Source: Pycnopodia helianthoides
Lineage: Eukaryota > Echinodermata > Asteroidea > Forcipulatida > Asteriidae
Length of the DNA: 64,000 nt
Assembly (NCBI GenBank): GCA_032158295.1
Contig: CM063245.1
Location: 7,860,700-7,924,699, forward strand
Direction: 5' to 3'
Part shown: positions 62,400 through 64,000 of the stretch, one piece after another
How the letters are laid out: each line of letters starts with the position of its first letter
Numbering within the stretch: the first letter of the stretch is position 1
Made by a program: the position numbers and the translations under genes
Notes under the pieces: model-generated
The model's input: only the letters and a program-made list of their open reading frames with translations
Database searches by the model: none
Told to the model about the DNA's origin: nothing

Positions 62400-63460
62400 G
62401 TCAACTTGGTCATGAATATAGGCAACCATGGATATCAAGGTGATAGGGCACACTGCCAGATCAAGCAGAATGCCAGATTTGGGTTTGTGGATTACTTAAA
62501 CAAGGGAATAATGGATTAGGTACGTACTCCCCACAGGCAGCAACTTAAATTCGAAATTGCTAAGGGGTTCATTATGATTATCAAAAATTGAAGGCAAAAT
62601 TCAGTTGTTTTAAATGAGTTAAAATTATTTTTATGCCAAATGTTTCATACTTTTGGGGGGGGCAACTGTTAAATAAGCTAATGAACAGACGTGCCTCATA
62701 TTATATACTACCTAGTAGTAGTGCTAAGATGAAATTCTGCATAAAATCAGCCAATTGTAGAGAAAAATTCTATTTTTCAAGATTTAAGTAACCAAACCAC
62801 TATTACAGTTCAAACATGATTTAGATCAAGTAGTTTGCACTGAGGTTATATTCTCACAATATAAAATGAGAAATGTTCACGTGTTATATGGGCAGCCAGC
62901 CTGCCGATCATTTGTGATCCAAGCTCAGGACATCTTAATTGCTCCTTACATTATCATAAGGTTTTTTTCATAATGCAGCGCAGGTCAAACACCTTTTGTT
63001 ATTGTTTAATTTGTTAGTGTGTTTTCTTCATTTTTTAGGTGTTCGGCCAATAGCTGGAAATCTATTGTTATTGTACTGGTTTTTTTTCCTTGTCTTTCTC
63101 CTTCCCCCTGAACCTTCTCATCAAGATTTTGCAAAAACTTTGTACTTAAACCTCAATAAACACTTTTTATTGTTTGTGCTAATGAGGTGTTGTACCTCAT
63201 TATCTTTTAGTAACTGGCTGGTCAGGTTTAGATTTTTTACTAATATATGAGGATAAATTTTTAGAACTACATGTAGTCTTAACATTGTTTGCTAACATTT
63301 TTTTTTTCTTTCTTATCTCTATATTCTTAGTATTTTAGCTTGTCTTATTGTAAGGTGCATTTATCTACCGAACTAGATGTCTGAAGTTGAAATTTGGTAT
63401 GTTGGTAAATCAAAATAAACCTCTTTTGTAGTAGAATACTGGTAATTTATGAAACAGTAA
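62400..63460. other. Unassigned stretch, possible PEF1 3' end
   Basis: It contains the alternative PEF1 last-exon acceptor at 63038 and AATAAA sites near 63155 and 63413, but nothing diagnostic. Confidence 0.25.
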
Positions 63461-63470
63461 TGTGATTTAA

Positions 63471-63846
63471 AGGAACATTACAGAATTGGTAATTGTAAAA
63501 TATACTTTTGATCACAGATTTACATAAAACTTATACGGTCTAATGATGATGATAGTAGAAAACATCCCTTGAAATATTTCTGTCTGAAATGCCATATTTG
63601 ATGAGAAATGAATAAACTAATTTTTCGATTGGAGTTTATCGCTCAGTGAGCGTTTTATTCATTTGTTGAACCTATATGATTTCATGCAAATGTGTAATCG
63701 GTTTTTCACTATTTTCTCATGACCCAGATGGCCGATCGATCTCAAACTTCTACAGGTTTGTCAGTTTATGTATATGGTGATTTACATAAAGTGCTTACAC
63801 TGCCAGCAACTGTTTTGTTAGCAAAAACCAATTCTGTAATGTTCCT
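63471..63846. mobile_element. MITE with long perfect TIRs, TTAA-associated
   Basis: AGGAACATTACAGAATTGGT is exactly inverted at the two ends. The identity extends outward through GTGATTTAA on both sides, making about 29 perfect bases. It is 376 bp, with an internal block ACTATTTTCTCATGACC...CACTAAGTGC-like similar in style to the 43503 and 56225 copies. Confidence 0.88.
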
Positions 63847-63935
63847 TTAAATCACTGTCACAACATACAACTCTAATTATTTACAACAATAAAGTTTTTT
63901 ATATAGTCTTTGCCATCTGAGATGAGGTAGTCCAT

Positions 63936-63961
63936 AGAGCTATATATAGCTCTATGGGTAG
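63936..63961. repeat. Perfect palindrome CCATAGAGCTATATATAGCTCTATGG
   Basis: It is self-complementary, and each half equals the outer end of the hAT-like MITE at 10035-10712 (CATAGAGCTAT). Confidence 0.8.
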
Positions 63962-64000
63962 TACCCACTATAAGTCAAGTGATGACATAAAAATATTGGT

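Overview
This window is animal nuclear DNA. The genes are intron-rich with GT-AG junctions, and the space between exons is filled by tandem repeats, tRNA-derived SINEs, non-LTR, tyrosine-recombinase and Penelope-type retroelement remnants, and many short inverted-repeat DNA transposons. The repeat mix (an Ngaro/DIRS-type element with an SGNH hydrolase reading frame, SINE tails ending in GCGCTATATAAATAC plus (TTA)n, and the MITE beginning AGGCACTGGACAC) is what I would expect of a marine invertebrate deuterostome, most likely an echinoderm such as a sea star. That assignment is an inference from recalled repeat families, not a search result.

Three protein-coding genes are supported by exon-by-exon reading with consistent splice phases. 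(1) Plus strand, 2303-11971: the last five exons of mitochondrial aconitase (ACO2-type); the 5' exons lie outside the window. (2) Minus strand, 34422 down to 16222: an apparently complete ten-exon BRAT1-type gene of about 971 codons, including a 38-nt microexon and the conserved C-terminal Asp-Cys-Tyr. (3) Plus strand, 53009-58166: peflin (PEF1-type, penta-EF-hand); the first exon(s) and the short last exon are not identified with confidence. ACO2 and BRAT1 are convergent, their 3' ends about 4 kb apart. I see no functional link among the three genes.

Layout: 1-12.1 kb ACO2 with a 31-bp array built from its own splice donor, a 3.2-kb 37-bp array, and a nested transposon stack; 12.1-16.2 kb intergenic repeats; 16.2-34.4 kb BRAT1, whose introns carry arrays of 60, 22, 46, 54 and 45 bp; 34.4-37.7 kb upstream of BRAT1, with a 42-bp array split by a SINE; 37.7-47.4 kb a transposon graveyard (CR1/L2-like RT, piggyBac-like element containing a second element, interrupted NeSL/R4-like RT, Harbinger-like MITE, long-TIR MULE-like element, GACTCG-rich element); 48.2-52.4 kb a decayed Ngaro/DIRS-like retrotransposon on the minus strand; 53-58.2 kb PEF1; 58.4-64 kb further MITEs, SINEs and small tandem repeats.

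Long open frames inside the arrays (for example 431 codons at 19439-20734) follow from repeat periods divisible by three and are not called as genes.
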